A stretch of DNA of 64,000 nucleotides from Chryseobacterium sp. c4a. GTDB taxonomy: Bacteria > Bacteroidota > Bacteroidia > Flavobacteriales > Weeksellaceae. The stretch is taken from positions 124,001 to 188,000 of the forward strand of contig NZ_WXVU01000008.1 of NCBI RefSeq assembly GCF_009900745.1, given 5' to 3'. The position numbers and the translations under genes are program-made. The notes below the pieces were generated by a model. The model was given only the letters and a program-made list of their open reading frames with translations. It was not told the origin of the DNA and did not search any database. Shown here one piece after another: positions 34,236 to 49,200 of the stretch; the stretch's first letter is position 1, and each line of letters starts with the position of its first letter.

Positions 34236-37200
34236 GTATTTCCCATTAAAGCGACTGATAAAGAGGCCACTGTTTTATGATTGAATATCATAGCAACATT
34301 AGCCTGCATATCTAATGTCAACCTAATCTTACTGATAAGTTTTATGGCCATGATACTGTTTCCTCCCATTCGGAAGAAATCATCATGAATGCTAATACTT
34401 TTGGGGTTAATTCCTAATACTTCACCATAAATCTGGCACAGGTTTTCCTGCAGTTCATTTGTTGAAGCGGTATACTCACGACTTCCTTTTAATTCAGGTT
34501 CCGGTAACTGTTTTCTGTCCAATTTTCCATTAAGGGTAACAGGTAATGTTTTTAAGTGTACAAAAATACCCGGCACCATATATTCCGGTAGTGTAGCGGA
34601 CAGGAATTCTGACAATTGTTCATCATTCAATTCACTATCAGAAACATAATATGCTACAAGATACTTTACTCCCGCATTGTTTTCTTTAGCCAATACTGCT
34701 ACCTGGCGGATATCGGAATGTTTTACCAGGGCATTTTCAATTTCTCCAAGCTCGATACGGAAACCACGAACTTTCACCTGGAAGTCATTTCTACCCAGAT
34801 ATTCTATATTTCCACCGGACACCCATCTTACTAAATCACCTGTTTTGTATAGGGTTCCGTTATACTTTTCTTTCTTTTCTTGATCTGTCTGGAATGGATT
34901 CTTAACGAAACGCTCTTCCGTCAGTTCCGGTCTTTTCAAATATCCTCTGGCAACTCCTACACCGCCTATGTATAGTTCTCCCACCCCGCCGATAGGAACC
35001 GGATGTAAGAATTTATCCAGTACATAGACTGCTGTATTGGCAATTGGCTGCCCAATCAATACATTCTGAATAGCAGGATCATTACAGTCATAATACAGAA
35101 CATCTACGGTAGCCTCAGTTGGCCCGTAAAGATTGTGAATTTCAGCGTGATTCATTAGTCTTCGTGCATCCTGTACCTGTTTTAGCGTTAAGGCCTCTCC
35201 ACTACAGAAGATATATCTCAGACTTTTCACCATAGACTGTAATTCTTCTTTGATGTCTAATGTTTCTTCGAAGGCACTTAACATAGACGGAACAAAGTGT
35301 AGAACAGTTACATTGGCCTTTTGAATAACTTCAGCTAAGTATTCGGGGTCTTTGTGCCCTTCCGGACGTGCAAATACGATACATGCTCCATAGAAATGAG
35401 CCCAGAATAATTCCCAAACGGAAACATCAAATGTATAAGGTGTTTTCTGCAGGATATTATCTGTTGGCACTAAAGGATAGGTATCATTCATCCAGACAAT
35501 ACGGTTCACCACACTTGTATGCTCTACCATTACTCCTTTTGGAAGTCCTGTGGTTCCGCTGGTGTAGATGACATAGGCAAGATTGTCCGGTTGAATAGCT
35601 GTTACGGGATTAGAGTGATCTTCTTTTTCAACGATCTGTTTGAATGAGGTATTATTTAAAGAAACAACATCTACATTCATATCCTGTAATTTCTCTGCTG
35701 TACTTTCCTGGGCCAATATAATTTTGGCTTTGGTATCGGACAGGATGTATTCTATTCTGTCTACCGGATAAGAAGTATCCATTGGAACATAAGCTGCTCC
35801 GGCTTTCAATACAGCAAGAACTCCAATCATCATGTTTTCTGAACGTTCTAAGCATAAAGGTATTAAGTCATCCGGCTGAATGTCATAGACTCTGATAAGG
35901 TAATTGGCCAAACGGTTTGCACGCTCATTCAATTCAAGGTATGAAATTTTCAGATCCTCATACACTAAGGCAATATTATCCGGAGTTTTCAAGACCTGAT
36001 CTTCAAATAGACTGTGAATTGTTTTATCTGAAGGATAAGCCAATTGAGTATCATTCCAGGCAAGCATCTGCTGCCATTGACTTTCTGAAATATAAGAAAG
36101 AGCGTCGGAGGTCATTTCAGGGTTATCAAGAAGCTGGTTCAGGATAATTTCCATTCCATCCATCAGCTGCATCATGGTTTTATTTTCAAAAAGAACGCCT
36201 TCATAGTTCAATTTCAACAATACGCTTTCTCCCTGTTCTGAAGCCATTATTCCTAACGGATAATCCAGTTTTTCCACTGAATCTTTAAATACAAAGCCTA
36301 ATTCATTACTTCCTTCTCCTTTTGGTACAGGATAGTTTTCATATACAAATAAGCTGCTGAAAATACGACGTCCTTCCTGGTGAAGCTCTGCAAGATTGAT
36401 ATCACTATGGGTATTCAGATCACTGATCCTGTTTTGAATTTCCATGATACGATCTATGATGCGGCCATCTTCATGATTCACAATTAACGGTAAGGTATTG
36501 ATGTACAATCCTGCTGAGGATTCTATACCATCCACCGGTAAACTTCTTCCTGAAACAGTAGTTCCCACTACGGTTGTCTGCAATCCACTGTATAGTTTTA
36601 ACTGGCTGTGCCATAAGTATTGCAATACAGCATTTACCGTTAATCCATGAGCTTTTGTGAAGTCTTTCAGATTATGGTATCTGTCTCCGCTTATCAATAG
36701 GGTTACCTTCTGGTGATCTTTGATATGACGGTATGTTCCTAAATCGATCTGTCTTTGATCTTCTTTGACAAGGCTTTTCAGGTCTTCCTGATCTTCAAGA
36801 AGGGTCATGTATTGATCCCAGAAGCTACGGCCTGCTTTTTTGTTGATCTGTAAATATTTCTGACTTGCTGCATATGCATGATCTACCGACAGGATATATT
36901 CTTCATTATTAAGCTGGCTCAGATATGCCTCATGAACACTATTCATCATGACAGGCATGCTCCAGCCGTCCAGTATCGCATGGTGGTTACTGAATAAACA
37001 GCTGTAATATTCTTCATTTCGTTTGAAAAGATAGACTCTGAACAGGTTTCCTTTGGTAAGGTCATAGCCTTCAAAACGATCATTATGAGTGATTTCCTTG
37101 ATCAATTCTTCCTGTGCTTCTTCAGACAGGGTACTGATATCCTGATATCTCCAGTCTAATTTTCCTTCTTTATCTATAACCTGTACAATTTCTCCATTCC

Positions 37201-40200
37201 AGTCGAATCTGACTCTCAGGGATGGATATTGTGCCTGAGTTAATTTCCAGGAATTTTTTAGTTTTTCTGTATCTATTTTAGCCTGATATTCCCACATCAA
37301 TTGTACTCTGTAAGCATCATCTGTTTCTCCCTGGTTCAGAGCGTGATACACGAATCCTTCCTGTAAACTGTTGGCCAGATACACGTCTTCTATTTCTCCT
37401 TTCTCCTGAATCGTTGAAAGCTGCGCTTTTTCCACTACATGATCTACATCTGATGCTGTAAGGTAGCTTCTATTCTCTTCTGAAAGGTTCTTAATAATGG
37501 ATTCCAGATTCTGTTTGAAGCTTTCCGCTAAAAGTGTAATCTTTTCAGCTGGAAGATATCCTGAAATCCCAAAGCGAAGCTGACCATCAACAACAGCACC
37601 ATTGATGCTTACAAAATGACTGTCACGGTTAGCAGGATCAACACCAGCTCCGGTATCTTCAGCAGCAATAAACCATGTTTTCTCACCGGATACTTCTTCT
37701 TTGTCAAGCTGACCTAAGTAATTGAAACTGATCTTCGGTAATTCACGGTTTGTATATCCTACTAAACTTCCATAACCGATTCCATTATTCGGGATGCTTC
37801 TTAAAGATTCTTTGGTAAGGATAACGGTATCTTTTGATGATTTTCCTGTTTCCAGCTGTACCGGATACATTGTGGTAAACCACCCCATTGTTTCTGTGAT
37901 GTCTAACTGGCTGAATACTTCTTCACGACCATGACCTTCCAGCAGAATAGCATGACGTTCATTCCCGGTAACCTGTGTAAGAGCCTGCGATAAAGCTGAC
38001 AGCAACAAATCGTTGATCTGGGTATGATATACGTGATGTACTCCACGGATAAGGGTTCCGGTGGCTTCTTTATCCAATTGAAGGTGGCCGTGGTGATATT
38101 CTTCGGTAATCAGTTTAGATACTATTGAATTACTTTCTTCAACAATATCAGCGATATGGTTCCAATAGGTGGTTTCTTGATCTCTGGATTCCGGCTTTTC
38201 TTTTTTATAGTTTCTGATGGCTTCTACCCATTGACGGTAGCTGCTTCCCTTCTGAATCTGATAATTTTCTCCTTTTTCAAGGGTTTGATAGATGTTTTTC
38301 AAATCTTCGGTAAGGACTCTCCAGCTTACGGCATCAATAATCAAGTGATGGAACGCAAAGAATATTCTCGCACTACCATCCTGATACCCATCAATATATC
38401 CAATCTGATACAATGATCCTTTTTCAATATCAAAGTGAGACTGCCATTCTGTGAATATATCAGCCAGTTCCTCCGGTTTCAGACCAGAAGCATTAAGGTA
38501 ATTGATCGCAGGAGCATTTTCTCCTGATTTATACTCTTGAGTATGACCTGTATATCCTAATCTGAAGGCGTCATGTTTTGCCAGTAGCAAGTCTATAGCC
38601 CGTTCAAATAGGTTTTGATCAAGCTTCGGAACATTGATGATAAATGCCTGGTTCCAGTGATTGAATGCTGCAAGATAGCCGGATTCTTTTTGCTCAAAGA
38701 ACCATTCCTGTACTGGTAAAAGCGGAACTTCTCCTGTCGGGATTCCCTGTTCGGTAAGAATGCTGGCTTCACTTCCCTGTTTTTTATCTTCTATCAATTG
38801 AGATAGTGAGGTTACCGTTCGGGCCGTAAAGACTTCTTTTACACTTACTCTCACTTCTAATTGCTGGCGGATCTTCCCTACCAGCTGAATACTGATAATA
38901 CTATCCCCCCCTAATCTGAAGAAATCATCATGAATACTGATTTTATCCGGATCCAGTCCCAGCACTTCTCCATAAATCTGGCAAAGTCCTGCCTGAAGCT
39001 CTGTTTCAGCGGCTACATATTCTTTACCTCCTGTAAATTCTGGTTCCGGTAAAGCTCTTCTGTCCAGCTTTCCATTAATGGTAAGCGGAAGTTCAGTTAA
39101 GTGAACAAAAGCACTTGGCACCATATATTCCGGCAGAGATTCTGATACATATTCCGAAAGCTGGTGAGTATCAATCTCTGAATCTGAAACATAGTACGCT
39201 GCAAGGTATTTTACCCCTGATTTATTTTCTTTTGCTAAAACAGCAGTTTGACGAATACCTTCCAACTGAAGCAGGGTATTTTCAATTTCTCCCAATTCAA
39301 TTCTGTGACCACGGATCTTCACCTGGAAGTCATTTCTTCCTCTGTATTCCAACTCTCCGTTTGGCAGCCATCGAACTAAGTCTCCGGTTCTGTATAAACG
39401 GCTGTTTTCGTCTTTTTCTTTCTGTTCCGACGTTTGGAAAGGGTTTACCATAAAACGTTCCTCTGTAAGCTCCGGTCTGTTCAGATAACCTCTGGCAATA
39501 CCAGCTCCCCCAATAAACAATTCACCTACAGCTCCTACAGGAACAGGGCGGTATTGAGCATCGAGAACATATAAAGTGGTATTGGCAATCGCTCCTCCAA
39601 TATTTAATGGATTTTTATCTTCTTTATATTCATGAAGAGTGACACAAACGGTTCCCTCTGTTGGCCCATATTCATTAACAAGGGTAATGTTTTCAATATT
39701 TTTATCCAATGCCGGGAAGCTTTCTCCTCCTGCGAAGATGAGTTGTAAGCTTGTTCCGTTTTCCACAATTTCTCTCAATAAAACTGGTGGAATAAAGGAT
39801 ACTTCTATGGCGTTGTTTTTAATATAATCATTAAGCTCATTGACTGAAGTTCTAAGCTCATTGCTATACAACCAAAGGGAATTTCCGTTACACAACACAG
39901 GGAACGCTTCATATACAAAGGCATCAAATACATAATTGGAATAGCATCCTACTTCCTGATATTCTTCAAGTCGGTGTGCTTTTATCATTGACCTGATGAG
40001 GTTGATCACTCCTTTGTGTTCAATCATTACTCCCTTAGGAAGTCCGGTAGTTCCACTGGTATAAATCACATAAGCAAGGTTTCCTGCATGAACTTCTGTA
40101 ACAGGGTTATTAGTAACTTCTGTTTCAAGTATTGCTTTAAGAGTAACTTCATCCAGTGAAATAACGTCTATATTCTGTAATTTATCGATAGTGCTTCCCT

Positions 40201-43200
40201 GTGCAATGGCCAATTTTGCCTGGGTATCTTCCAGAATATGTCCTATTCTGTCTGCAGGATATGATGGATCCATTGGTACATAAGCAGCTCCAGCCTTTAA
40301 TACAGCAAGGATCGCAATCAGCATATTTTCTGATCTTTCAAGGCATAATGGAACCAAGTCATCAGGTTGAAGCTGATACTTATGGATCAAATGGTTTGCT
40401 AAGCGGTTTGAACGCTCATTAAGCTCACGATATGAAAGTTTAAAATCCTTGTAGACCACAGCTATTGTATCAGGATTTTTTTCTGCTTGATATTCAAATA
40501 CCTTGTGAATAGTCATTTCTGACGGATAGTCTTCCTGTGTAGCATTCCATTTTGTAATGATCTGCTGAGTTTCCTCTTCTGAGATCAGTGAAAGGTCGCG
40601 GATTGATGTCTGATCCGGATTAGTTTCTATCATCTGGTCTAAAAGAAGCTGATAAGAATTGGCCATTCTAGTAATGGTTTCTTCTTTAAATAAAGCTTTG
40701 GCAAAATTGAACATGATCCGGATGTTTTCTCCGTCATCATCAATCATGGTAGTAAGGTCAAATTTCGCTGCTTTATAATCTACTTCTCCTGCAAAAGGAT
40801 GGAATAATGCTTCATTTTTATTAGCTTTAACCTCTCCATCGATACTTTGAAGTCCAAACATGACCTGGAAAACAGGGTGTCTTGAAGTATCCTGCTCCAC
40901 ACCCAATTCATCTACCAGTTTTTCAAATGGAAGATCCTGATGAGACTGGGCTTCATTGACAGATTTCGATACCTGAAGAATAAAATCACTGATATTCTGT
41001 GCCGGATCTACTTTTTCTCTTAAAGCCAAAGTATTGACAAAGAAACCGATGATGTCCTCCAGACCTGCATGGTGGCGGTTGGCAATTGGGCTACCCACCA
41101 CAATATCGTCCTGTCCGGAATAAGCAGACAGCATCAGATAATAACCTCCCAGCATTACACTGTACAGACTTACTCCCAGCTTTTGTGAAAGGGCTCTAAG
41201 TTTTTGCCCCTGCTCTGTATTCAGGTTGAAGTAAAGATTTTCTCCTTCATAGGATATTTGAGATGGTCTTTTGAAGTCTGAAGGTAATTCAAGGTTCTGG
41301 AAATCATCCAGTTTATTTTTCCAATATCCAATCTGATTGTCAAGACGTTCTCCTGAAAGATAATCCCGCTGCCATAATGCAAAGTCTTTATACTGAACTT
41401 TTACCGGTGAAAGTTCCGGTTCTTTTCCATCAACAAGAGCATAGTAAACGGAAGCTACTTCTTTTAAGAAAACGTCTATAGACCAACCGTCAAAAGCAAT
41501 GTGATGAACAACAATAGAGAGATAAGCCTGTCCTGAAAGTCTGAAAACATTGATCTCTACAGGAATCTCCTCATCCAGATTGAAGACTTTATTCACGCAT
41601 TTGTTGACTGCATTTTCAAGTTCTCCTTCGCTATTGACTTCCGTGGTTTTTATCTCAGGTATAAGATCTGTAACGATCTGATATCCTATTCCGTTATCAG
41701 TAGTTCGGATCATTGAACGGAGTATATCGTGACGCATGATCACCCTCCTCAAGGATTCTTCAAAAAGATTCAGCTGAATATTTTCATCTAATCTTGTAAT
41801 GATAGGAATGTTATAAGCACTGCTTCCGCCTTCATAGGATTCTATAAACCAAAGTCTTTCCTGAGCAAAGGATAATCGTTGCTCTTCAGGAGAATTTACC
41901 TTGACTGGAACTATATTTATTCCATTTTCATCATGATTTTCATGAACTAGAATACTGGAAAGAGAAGCAACTGTCTTGTTATTAAATACCATTCCTACAT
42001 TGACCTGCAGATCCAGATTTTGTCTGATTTTGCTGATTAGTTTAACAGCCATGATACTGTTTCCTCCTAATCTGAAGAAATCATCATGAATACTGATGGC
42101 TTCAGGACTGATGCCTAATACTTCACTATAAATGATAACAAGCTGTTTTTCAAGCTCTGTTTCTGGTACTGTGTAATTTTTACTTCCGGTAAACTCTGCT
42201 TCCGGTAAAGCTCTCTTATCCAATTTACCGTTAATTGTTACCGGTAAAGAGGTTAAGTGAACAAACACTCCCGGAACCATATATTCGGGCAATGATTCTA
42301 AAAGGAATTCTGAAAGTAAAGATGCTTCTATTTCATTTTCAGAAACATAGTAACCTACAAGATATTTTAACCCGGCTTTATTTTCTTTGCCTAAAACGGC
42401 AACCTTACTAATTTCAGGATAGTCCAGCAATTTATTTTCAATTTCACCCAGTTCAATTCTATAGCCACGGATCTTCACCTGGAAGTCATTTCTTCCGATG
42501 TATTCCAACCCGCCATTGGATAACCAGCGGACTAAATCCCCGGTTCTGTACAGACGTTCATTCTCTCCTTTTGCTTTCTGATCTTCAGTCTGGAAAGGGT
42601 TGATAATAAAACGTTCTTCTGTAAGCTCCGGTCTGTTCAGGTAACCTCTTGCAATTCCTGCTCCTCCTACATAAAGCTCTCCTACAGCCCCTACAGGAAC
42701 GATACGGCGATATTTATCCAATACATAAGTGGTCATATTTCCGATTGGTCCTCCGATGTTTACTGGGTTTTCATCTTCGTTATAATGGTGTAATGTAGCA
42801 CATACTGTAGTTTCTGTTGGTCCGTAAGCATTGATCAGATCCACTCCATATTCTTTATAAGCTGCCATCACCTGTGGATTGGTAACATCACCGGCTACCA
42901 CAAGCTTCTCTAATGGTAAGATATATTCTCTTATTAATAATACCGGCGGAATGGTTGCAACGCTAATCTTATTTGCTTCAATATAATCTTTTAAGGAAAA
43001 CAGATCTGTCTGAAGTTCTTTTTCCAAAATGTAGAGCGTATGTCCATGGGTAATGGATGGATACAATTCCCAAACATGGGCATCAAATACATAATTGGCG
43101 TACCATAGACAGTTCTTCCGTTTATTACCTGTCAATCCGAATTCTTTAGCTTCCTGATGGATCAGATTGGCAACACTTCTATGCTCAATCATTACTCCTT

Positions 43201-46200
43201 TAGGTAATCCTGTTGTTCCACTGGTGAAAATAACATACGCTAAATTATCTGGTTGAGTATTGGTAACAGGATTATTAGTTGATTCTGTTTCAAGCGTTGC
43301 TTTAAAGGTGACTTCATCTAATGAGATCACATCTACTGCATGGTTTTTCAACTTTCCGGAAGTACTTTCCTGACCTAAAATCAATCTTGCTCCGGTATCC
43401 TGAAGAATATGCTCTATTCTATCTGTCGGGTAAGAAGGATCCATTGGAACATAAGCGGCTCCGGATTTTAATACGGCTAAAATAGCGATCAGCATGTTTT
43501 CAGAACGGTCTAAAAATAGGGGTACCAATTCGTCCGGCTGAAGTTTATACTTAGCAGTTAAATGGTTGGCTAAACGGTTTGATCTTTCATTCAGTTCTTG
43601 ATAAGAAAGTTTAACATCTTTATATACTAAAGCTATATGATCAGGTGTTCTTGCAACCTGTTCTTCAAACAACTCATGAATTGTTTTGTCTGATGGATAT
43701 GTAGTTTCTGTGGCATTCCACGTTTGCATTAATTCAAACTGCTCTTTTGGAAGATAAGAAAGTTCACCGGATGTAATTTTCCAGTTTTCTAATACTTGAG
43801 CCAAAATACTCTTCATCCCTTCCGTAAGGTTTTCCATTGTTTTTTGTTCAAAGAGCGCTCCTTCGTAGTTGATTTTCATGATTACACTATCTCCATGTTC
43901 AAAAGCCATGATTCCCAATGGATAATCCAGTTTTTCTACTCCCCCTTTGAAGACAAATCCTACTTCATTACTATCTTCTCCTGCTTCCGGCACCGGATAG
44001 TTCTCATACACAAATAAACTGCTGAACATACGGTTGGAGTCCTGATTAAGCTCAGCAAGGCTCATATCACTATGGGTATTCAGCTCACTGGATCTGTGCT
44101 GAATCTCTGAAATAACATCAGTCACCAAGCCTTCTTTATGCTGTACAATCAATGGAAGTGTATTGATGAATAAGCCTGCAGAGGATTCTATACCATCTAC
44201 AGGTAAACTTCTTCCGGATACAGTAGTTCCAACAACAGTAGTTTCCACTCCGCTGTATATTTTCAGCTGATTATGCCATAGATATTGAAGAACTGCATTC
44301 ACAGTGAATCCATTTTCTGTCGTAAATCTTTTCAACTGCTGATACTGTTCATCTGCAATTGTCATGGTCGTCAGACTATGCTCTTTGATCTGACGATAGG
44401 TTCCAAGATCGATATGTCTTTGAGAGTCTTTAATCAGGCTGCTCAGGTCTTCACGATCTTCAAGGGTTGCTATATAGTCTTTCCAGAAGCTTCGGCTGGC
44501 ATCTTTATGCTGTTGGAGATATTTCTGGGTATTGATGTATGCCTCATCGGTGATCCATTCAGATTGGTGATCTTTAATCAGACTCAGATAAATATCATGG
44601 ATTCTCTTCAGGATGATCGGCATACTCCATCCATCCAACACGGCGTGATGGTTACTGAACAGACAAGTATAATGTTTTTCTGAACGTTTGAACAGATACA
44701 CTCTGAACAGTCCGCTTTTTGATAGATCATAGACTTCAAAACGGTCTTTATGGGTCAATTCCTTAATCAGTTCCTCCTGTTCTTCTTCATTCATTCCGGT
44801 TATATCCTGATAACGCCAATCCAAAGGACTTTCTTTATCAATAACCTGAACAATTTCTTCACTCCAATCGAATCTGAGTCTCAATGCAGGAAACTGCTGT
44901 TGGGTATGTGACCATGCTTCTTTAATCTTATCAATATTGATCTCAGCAAGATAATCCCAGGTTAACTGTATACGATAAGCATCGTCTTTATCTCCCTGAC
45001 TCAATGCATGATATACAAAACCTTCCTGAAGGCTGTTCGCAAGATATACGCCTTCAATCTCACTAGATTCCTGAAGACTGAAAAGTTGTTTAGCACTTAT
45101 GATATGGTCTACATCTGATGGGGTAAGGAAGCTTCTTGTTTTCTTAGACAGCTCATCAATAATAGTAACCATCTGGTTTTTAAAATTTTGAGCAAATTGC
45201 GTTACCTTTTCCTGAGTCAGATGGGCTGAAATTCTGAAACGAAGTTCTCCATCTACAACAGCTCCGTTGATTCCGATCAGATAACCGCCACGATTGGATT
45301 CTCCGATGGAAATTCCGCTATCTTCAGCTGCAATAAACCATGTTTTTTCTCCTGAATTTTCTTCCTGGTCAAGCTGTCCGAGGTAGTTGAAACTCACTTT
45401 TGGAAGTTCCTGATCTGTATATCCTACCAGGCTTCCATAGCCAATTCCATTGTTTGGAATGCTTCTTAGAGCTTCTTTGGTCAGCACTACGGTATCATTC
45501 ACCTCTTCACCTGTTTCCAGCAATAATGGATACATAGAAGTAAACCAACCTACTGTTTCAGTAATATCAAGGTTTCCAAATACTTCTTCACGTCCATGGC
45601 TTTCCAATAAGACAGCATTATGGATGTTTCCTGTAAGATCTCCAAGTGCTGCAGCTAATGCAGACAATAAAAGATCATTGATCTGGGTCTGATATACATG
45701 ATGGCTTCCTCTTATCAGTTTTTCTGTATATTCTTTATCCAGTGCAAGAATATCATGGTTTTGCTCCTGAACAGAAAGGGCTTCCAATGCACTATTGGTT
45801 GGATTCACTGTTTTTGTGATGCTGTTCCAATATGACAATTCCAGGTCTCTTGCTTCTGAATTTTCAGATTTGTAGCCTTTTATGGCTTCTGTCCATTGAC
45901 GGTAGCTGCTTCCTTTCTTTATCTGATATTTTTCTCCTTTCTCAAGGGATTGGTAAATATTCTTTAAGTCTTCAGTGATGATTCTCCAGCTTACTACATC
46001 GATAATCAGGTGATGGAAAGCAAAGAAAATTCTGGCTGTATGATCCTCATATCCTGTAATATAAGCTATATGATATAACGCACCCTTTTCTAAGTCAAAT
46101 TGTTTCTGCCATCCTGTAAATATTTCGGATAAATCTTCTGAATTTATTGATGAAACATCAAGATAACTAATCTTTGCAGCAGCTTTCTCATCTCCATATT

Positions 46201-49200
46201 GCTGGCTATATAATCCGTTTTCTTTCGGATACTGCATTCTGAATACATCATGCTTTTCAATCAGAAGATCAATGCTTTGCTCAAAAATCTCCTTATTCAG
46301 TTCCGGAACATTTAATAAGAATGACTGATTCCAGTGGTTGAAATCCGGAAGATATCCTGATTCTATTTGGCTGAAGAACCATTCCTGAATCGGTAAAAAC
46401 GGAACATTTCCGGTCAAAATTCCCTGTTCAGTAAGCAGTTCAATCTGTATAGCAGATTTCTTCTCTTCAATAAGTTTTGCCAATACTGCCGGAGTTCTTG
46501 ATGAAAAGACTTCTTTAACATTGATTCTTATATCCAATCGTTGTTTTATTCTTCCTACCAATTGAATACTGATGATACTGTCTCCTCCTAATCGGAAGAA
46601 ATCATCATGAATACTGATTGTCTCAGCATTGATTCCCAGTACTTCACTATACACGGCAATAAGCTGTTTTTCAAGCTCTGTTTCTGGTGCAATATAGTTT
46701 TTGCTTCCTGTAAATTCCGGTTCAGGTAATGCTTTCTTATCTAGCTTTCCATTGATAGTTAATGGTAAAGAAGTTAAATGAACAAAGACTGAAGGAACCA
46801 TGTATTCTGGTAAGTATTCTGATAAGTATTCTGATAGTAGAGATTGATCTATTTCAGTTTCAGAAACATAATAGCTCGCAAGGTATTTTAACCCTGCATT
46901 ATTTTCTTTGGCTAAAACGGCTACCTGGCTAATTCCAGGATAACCCAGTAATTGATTTTCGATTTCTCCCAATTCAATTCTATACCCACGGATCTTCACC
47001 TGGAAGTCATTTCTTCCGATATATTCCAGCTCTCCATGAGACAACCAACGTACTAAATCTCCCGTTTTATATAAACGGCCGTTCTCTCCTTTTGTTTTCT
47101 GATCTAAAGTCTGGAAAGGATTTACAATAAAACGCTCTTCTGTAAGATCTGGGCGGTTCAGATATCCTCGAGCAATTCCGGATCCGCCTACATAAAGTTC
47201 TCCTACAGCGCCTACTGGAACGATTCGGTGATGAGTATCCAGGACATAAGCTGTCATATTTCCGATCGGGCCTCCAATATTGACTGGGTTTTCATCTTCG
47301 TTATAGTGATGCAAGGTTGCACATACTGTAGTTTCTGTTGGCCCGTAAGCATTAATCAGATCTACACCATGTTCTTTGTACATCGCCATTACCTGTGGAT
47401 TGGTAACATCTCCGGCTACCACAAGCTTCTCTAATGGTAAAATAGAGTCTCTCGTTAATAATACCGGTGGAATGGTTGCTATTTTAATGCTATTCTCTTC
47501 GATATAATCTTTTAAAGCGGACAGATCCGTTTGAAGTTCTTTTTCTAAAATATAGATCGTATGACCATGGGTAATGGATGGGTACAATTCCCAAACGTGC
47601 GCATCAAAGACATAATTCGCATACCACAAACAGTTCTTTTGAACTCCGTTTTCAAGCAATCCGAATTCTCTGGCTTCCTGCTGGATCAGGTTGGATACAT
47701 TGCGGTGTTCAACCATTACTCCTTTTGGTAATCCGGTCGTTCCACTGGTGAAAATAACATATGCTAAATTATCAGGTTGAGTCTTGGTAACAGGATTATT
47801 AATTGATTCTGTTTCAAGTGTTGCTTTAAAGGTAACCTCATCTAATGAGATTACATATATTGCTGCATTTTTCAGCTTTTCTAATGTACTTTCCTGACCT
47901 AAAATCAATCTTGCTCCGGTATCTTGAAGAATATGTTCTATTCGATCTACCGGGTAAGAAGGATCCATCGGAACATACGCTGCTCCGGATTTTAATACTG
48001 CTAAAATAGCGATCAGCATATTCTCTGAACGATCTAAGCACAATGGGATTATTTCGTCAGGTTGAAGGTTATAAACACTGATTAAATGATTGGCTAAACG
48101 GTTTGATCTTTCATTCAGTTCCTGATAAGAAAGCTTGACATCTTTGTATACTACAGCTATGTGATCTGGCGTTCTTTCAACCTGATTTTCAAACAGCTCA
48201 TGAATTGTTTTATCTGATGGATATGCAGTTTCTGTAGCATTCCATTCTTCTGTAATGTTTTTATTTTCTTCTGGAGATACCAGGTGAAGATTGCCCAGTC
48301 TGATGCTTTCCAAATTGATATCATCAGTACCGAAAACCTGATCAAGAAGATATACATAAGAATTGATCATGTTTGTGATCGTTTCTTTTGAGAAGATTGC
48401 TTTTGCATAGTTGAAAAAGCCTTTTATGGTTTCTTCTCCGTCATCAATCATCGCTGTGAGATCGAATTTGGCCACCTGATAGTCTGTCTGCCCCTCAAAA
48501 GGATGGAATAATGCATCTTTGTTATCAGCATTTCCTCCGGAGCTTTGTAATCCGAACATCACTTGGAAAACAGGATGGCGGGACATATCTTTTTCTACAC
48601 CCAACTCTTCTACCAGTTTTTCAAACGGAAGATCCTGATGGGACTGAGCTTCTGTAACAGACGCTGATATCTGAAGGATAAAGTCTTTAAGATTCTGCTC
48701 CGGATCTATTTTCTCTCTTAGTGCAAAAGTATTCACAAAGAATCCGATAATATCTTCAAGGCCTTCGTGATGGCGGTTGGCAATAGGGCTTCCTACCAGA
48801 ATATCATCCTGACCGGAATACGCTGACAGCATCAGATAGTAACCGCTCAACATTACGCTGTATAAGCTTATACCCAATTTTTTAGAAGTATTTCTAAGAT
48901 TTGCGGCTACTTTTGGATCGATAATAAAATCAATAGTATCTCCTTCGTAAGAAACCTGAGCAGGTCTTTTATAATCTGTTGGAAGATTGAGGGTTTGATA
49001 ATCATCCAGTTTTCTCTTCCAATATCCAACCTGACTCTCAAGACGTTCTCCCGAAAGATAGCTTCTCTGCCATAATGCAAAGTCTTTGTATTGAATCTTT
49101 AATTCCGGAAGTTCATATTCCTGATTATTAACCAAAGCATCATACACTGTTTGCAATTCTCTCAGGAATATATCAGTAGACCATCCGTCAAATGCAATAT